NCBI GenBank assembly: GCA_007127575.1
Contig: SKZC01000257.1
Span: 1-7,147, forward strand
DNA from: Gemmatimonadota bacterium
GTDB lineage: Bacteria > Gemmatimonadota > Gemmatimonadetes > Longimicrobiales > Gaopeijiaceae
Direction of reading: 5' to 3'
DNA: 7,147 bases
In this document: positions 4,212 to 7,147 of the stretch, one piece after another
How positions within the stretch are numbered: the first letter of the stretch is position 1
Layout of the letters: each line of letters opens with the position of its first letter
Translations under genes and position numbers: made by a program
The notes under the pieces: generated by a model
What the model was told of the DNA's origin: nothing
What the model saw: only the letters and a program-made list of their open reading frames with translations
The model's database searches: none

Positions 4212-5738
4212 ATGCTTTCCCGATACCGCACCTTCTTCTTGCTCGCGCTTCTCGCTCTGCCCCTGGTGGCAGGGTGTGGGGGCGCCGACCCGGATGCTGA
4301 CGATCATGATCACGGCCACGACCACGATTACCATCGGCTGACGGTCTGGGATGGCGACCTCGAGGTCTTCGCACGCTTCGAACTCCATGAGAATTCCGGG
4401 CGAATCGAGGGCACCCTCTACCTGACGCTCGAAAACGAACCCATGCCCGAGCCGGAGGCGGATGAGGTTATCGGATGGATTCGGCTGGGGAGCGGTACCG
4501 AGGTTGGGGCCGATGCCGATGAAGCCGAGCTCAACCTCTTCGCTCCCGGCAGGGCCCGGTTTGAGCTGTTCTTGGGTGATTCGGACCGGGTGCCCCTCAC
4601 GGTGGGTCTTCGGTGGGAAGGTGGGGAGCGGGAGGTGACGCTGGGAGAGGTGCACCGGTACGCCGGGGACCCGGTGAGCCCGGAGGTGGATCTGAGGGAG
4701 TACGAGAAGGAGAGTCAGTGGCGACTCTCCTTCGCCGCCTCGGAGACTGAGCGTCGAAGGGTCGCCCCTACCGTCACGGCAACAGGTCGAGTCGGGATCG
4801 ACCAGCGTCACGCTCTCACGGTGACCGCACCGGTGGACGGGGAGGTGACCGGCACGAACGGGACGGACCTCCCAGCTCCCGGCTCCAGAGTCTCGGTGGG
4901 CGCCCCCCTGGTGCGCCTCTCCCCGGTCCTCACCGGTGAGGGCTCCTGGGTGGCGGAGCGGACCGCCTACTTCCAGGCCCGGGATGCCTTCCAGCGAGCC
5001 CAGAGGCTCAGGGAGGCCGACGCTATCTCATTGGGCGAGTTCCAGACCCGGGAGCGGGAATACGAGCAGCGCCGGGCCGGTTACGAGGGCCTCACCGGTG
5101 AGCTGGGCGGCGGCGGCCTGCGGCTACAGGATGAGGGCGATCTCCTCCTGCTCTCGGCCGGGCGTACCGCGGTGGTGACCCAACTCCACGTCGGACCGGG
5201 GACCGCGGTCCGGCGTGGGGACCCCCTCATGGAGCTTCATGATCCGGACCGGTTCTGGCTCCACCTCCTGGCCTATGCCGACGAGCTGGATGATCTGGGC
5301 GAGATCGCGGGGATCGAGGTGGAGCCTCGGCGGGGCGTAGCCTTCACCGTGAGCGAGGGAGCCTTCCAGTTCCTGGGACGGGAGGGGCCCGGCGATGCCG
5401 GTGGAACCCGGATCCGTGTCACGGTGGCGCTGGATGGCGGCGATACGGGGCTGCGGCTGGATCAGCCGGTCCGCGTGGGCCTCCTCGGCCAAGGAGGCGA
5501 CGACCGGCTGGTGGTGCCGCGGAACGCCGTCTTCGACGAGCACTCCCACAAGGTGGTCTTCGTGCAGCATTCCGGCGACCAGTTCGAACGGCGGGTGGTG
5601 CGCACGGGCTCCATGGTGGACGGGAGGACGGTGATCGTCGAGGGTCTGGAGCCTGGGGAGCGGGTGGTAACCGAAGGGGTCTATCCCCTTCATCTGGCGA
5701 CTGCGGACATCGAGATCGATCACGGTCACGAGCACTGA
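4212..5738 (+). CDS. RND efflux periplasmic adaptor, His-rich lipoprotein (CzcB/CusB-like)
   Basis: A 508-residue membrane-fusion protein linking the RND pump to the TolC-like duct in the periplasm. The N-terminus is a lipoprotein signal with lipobox LVAG-Cys22. Next comes a His/Asp run at 28-41 (DADDHDHGHDHDYH), then an unusual domain of about 130 residues (42-180) rich in beta strands and acidic residues. The adaptor core follows: half-lipoyl about 187-240 (HALTVTAPVDGEVTG), a short helical hairpin about 247-295, the second half-lipoyl about 310-345 (RTAVVTQLHVGPGTAVRRGD), a beta-barrel about 346-430, and a membrane-proximal domain with VVPRNAVF (434-441) and GLEPGERVVTEG (478-489). It ends in DHGHEH. 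Both ends could bind metal, which favours heavy-metal efflux. It is longer than many adaptors because of the extra domain. The permease starts six bases after the stop. Confidence 0.
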   Translation: MLSRYRTFFLLALLALPLVAGCGGADPDADDHDHGHDHDYHRLTVWDGDLEVFARFELHENSGRIEGTLYLTLENEPMPEPEADEVIGWIRLGSGTEVGADADEAELNLFAPGRARFELFLGDSDRVPLTVGLRWEGGEREVTLGEVHRYAGDPVSPEVDLREYEKESQWRLSFAASETERRRVAPTVTATGRVGIDQRHALTVTAPVDGEVTGTNGTDLPAPGSRVSVGAPLVRLSPVLTGEGSWVAERTAYFQARDAFQRAQRLREADAISLGEFQTREREYEQRRAGYEGLTGELGGGGLRLQDEGDLLLLSAGRTAVVTQLHVGPGTAVRRGDPLMELHDPDRFWLHLLAYADELDDLGEIAGIEVEPRRGVAFTVSEGAFQFLGREGPGDAGGTRIRVTVALDGGDTGLRLDQPVRVGLLGQGGDDRLVVPRNAVFDEHSHKVVFVQHSGDQFERRVVRTGSMVDGRTVIVEGLEPGERVVTEGVYPLHLATADIEIDHGHEH

Positions 5739-5744
5739 CCGGCC

Positions 5745-7147
5745 ATGCTCAACCGACTCATCGACGCCAGTATCCGCGGACGCCTCGTCGTCATCGTGCT
5801 TACCGCCGTCGTGGTGGTGGGCGGACTCGTGCTGTCGGAGGACATGCCGGTGGACGTCCTCCCGGATATCTCCTCCCCGGTGGTCACGGTCCTCACCGAG
5901 GTGCCGGGAATGGCGCCGGAGGAGGTGGAGCAGATGGTCACCTTCCCGGTGGAGGCGGCCATCGTGGGTTCGGAAGGGGTGCGACGGGTCACCTCCACCT
6001 CGATCCAGGGCTTCTCGTCGGTCCAGGTGGAGTTCGACTGGAATGTAGGGATGCAGGAGGCCCGACAGACGGTCACGGAGCGGCTACAGGGCCTGGGAGA
6101 GGTGCTCCCGGACCAGGCCGGAGCCCCCTTCCTGGCCCCAGTCACCTCCATCATGGGCGAGATCATGTTGGTGGGCTTCACCGCCGATACGACGTCCAAG
6201 ATGGAGCTCCGGACCCTGGTGGACTTCACCGTTCGCCGCGAGCTCCTGGCGATGCCGGGTGTGGCGGCTATCTCGGTCTACGGCGGCGAACGACAGCAAT
6301 TCGTGGTGGAGCCGGACCCGGACCGCTTGGAGCAGGCCGGGGTCTCGCTGGCCCGATTCCTGGAGGCCACCGGCGAGGCCTCCGCCACGATCTCAGGGGG
6401 CTTCTTCACCTCGTCGGGCTACGAATATCCGATCCGGGGTTTCGGGCGGGTCGGGGGACTCGACGACCTGCGGAGCGCTGTCGTGGTGCCGAGGACCGAC
6501 GGCGTTCCCCTCCTCCTCGGTGACCTGGCGGAGCTCCGGACAGGGGCCGCACCCCCCATCGGAGGAGCCTCCATCAATGCCCAGCCCGGGATCATCCTGG
6601 TCATCAGCAAGGAGCCGGCCGCCAACACGGTCCAGTTGACCCGGGACATCGAGGAACGGCTCGAGAGCCTGGCGGCGACTCTTCCCGGCGACGTCGAAAT
6701 TCATCCCGACCTCTTCCAACAGGCCCACTTCATCGGGCTCGCCATCGGGAACGTCAGGAACGCACTGATCCTGGGCGGCCTCCTGGTGATCCTGGTCCTT
6801 TTCGCCTTTCTGGCCAGCTGGCGGACCACCGTGATCTCGTTGGCGGCCATCCCGACCTCGGTCCTTCTCACCGTCCTGGTTCTCCGGGCGACGGGGATGA
6901 CCTTCAATACCATGACGCTGGGGGGGATCGCCATTGCCGTGGGGGTTCTCGTGGATGACGCCATCGTCTTCGTGGAGAACGTGTTTCGGCGACTCTCGGA
7001 GAATCAGGAGCTGGCTGCGGCCGAGCAGGCTCCCTTCCTGGAGGTGGTGGGCGAGGCGGCCCGTGAGATCAAGGGACCCATCGTCCTGGCCAACTTCACC
7101 ATCGTGGTGGTCTTCCTCCCCCTCCTCTTCCTCACCGGCCTGGAGGG
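5745..7147 (+). CDS. RND efflux permease, CzcA/CusA-like (partial, 3' end beyond window)
   Basis: The first 467 codons of a permease that normally has over 1000; the frame is still open at the window end. MLNRLIDASIRGRLVVIVLT leads into TM1. The periplasmic start DVLPDISSPVV, EVPGMAPEEVEQMVTFPVE and QGFSSVQVEFDW matches the heavy-metal (HME) RND subfamily. TM2-TM3 lie at about 335-380. TM4 carries GGIAIAVGVLVDDAIVFVEN (393-412), where Asp404, Asp405 and Glu411 are candidate proton-relay residues. The segment ends with PLLFLTGLEG, also typical of this family. The pump exchanges protons for substrate across the inner membrane. The ATG at 5745 is six bases after the adaptor stop with only a weak ribosome binding site, so coupling is likely. 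The double Asp is more like multidrug (HAE) pumps than CzcA (one Asp at that place), so the substrate class remains uncertain. Confidence 0.
   Translation, partial: MLNRLIDASIRGRLVVIVLTAVVVVGGLVLSEDMPVDVLPDISSPVVTVLTEVPGMAPEEVEQMVTFPVEAAIVGSEGVRRVTSTSIQGFSSVQVEFDWNVGMQEARQTVTERLQGLGEVLPDQAGAPFLAPVTSIMGEIMLVGFTADTTSKMELRTLVDFTVRRELLAMPGVAAISVYGGERQQFVVEPDPDRLEQAGVSLARFLEATGEASATISGGFFTSSGYEYPIRGFGRVGGLDDLRSAVVVPRTDGVPLLLGDLAELRTGAAPPIGGASINAQPGIILVISKEPAANTVQLTRDIEERLESLAATLPGDVEIHPDLFQQAHFIGLAIGNVRNALILGGLLVILVLFAFLASWRTTVISLAAIPTSVLLTVLVLRATGMTFNTMTLGGIAIAVGVLVDDAIVFVENVFRRLSENQELAAAEQAPFLEVVGEAAREIKGPIVLANFTIVVVFLPLLFLTGLE

Noticed and set aside
3008..4231. 407-codon open frame on the minus strand
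   Set aside because: It lies antisense to the clear outer-membrane factor, has no recognisable motif and the Pro/Leu/His-heavy composition of an antisense shadow.
5726..6229. Minus-strand open frame of 167 codons over the start of the permease
   Set aside because: Ser/Thr-rich, motif-free and antisense to strongly conserved RND sequence.
1..7147. CRISPR array, toxin-antitoxin or defence genes, complete insertion sequence
   Set aside because: No regularly spaced repeats, no transposase or integrase motifs and no small paired genes were found on either strand.

Overview
The window is GC-rich DNA from a Gram-negative (outer-membrane) bacterium. It carries a TolC-type outer-membrane protein, a lipoprotein membrane-fusion adaptor and an RND pump. 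The dense GC-ending codons and the pairing of alpha/beta hydrolase with DUF4242 genes fit phyla such as Gemmatimonadota, but that placement is only an inference. Nothing here fixes the taxon.

Layout, left to right. (1) 3-1416, + strand: an alpha/beta-hydrolase gene whose usual nucleophile serine appears replaced by glycine, the frame-broken C-terminal remnant of a second hydrolase, and a small DUF4242 protein with a strong ribosome binding site. (2) 1417-2878: about 1.46 kb without an intact gene. It is a graveyard of integration and decay, with a hairpin, a 16-bp inverted repeat, the 3' half of a tRNA-Leu(CAA) beginning at its anticodon loop, and an exact 48-bp direct repeat of the tRNA end plus downstream flank. 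The second tRNA-like copy is split in the T-loop by a 66-bp insert of GC-rich hairpins. After it comes an internally deleted pseudogene of a RecG-like (COG2865-type) ATP-binding regulator, then unassigned sequence. (3) 2879-7147 (runs off the end): a tight + strand operon for a tripartite efflux pump. The order is outer-membrane factor (CzcC/TolC type), His-rich lipoprotein adaptor (CzcB/CusB type) and the N-terminal third to half of an RND permease (CzcA/CusA-like), with gaps of 13 and 6 nt.

How the parts work together. The pump proteins would form one channel across both membranes, driven by the proton gradient. The His-rich ends of the adaptor and the permease's N-terminal sequence suggest metal ions as cargo, but the permease TM4 motif (VDDAIVFVEN) has the double Asp more typical of multidrug RND pumps, so the substrate is open. 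The tRNA-Leu fragment suggests that the DNA to its left (with the hydrolase and DUF4242 genes) may belong to an island whose intact tRNA-Leu(CAA) lies further upstream on the + strand. This can be tested but is not shown here.

No complete new system such as a defence locus, CRISPR array or biosynthetic cluster is visible. The most unusual piece is the tRNA-derived repeat region at 1693-1970.
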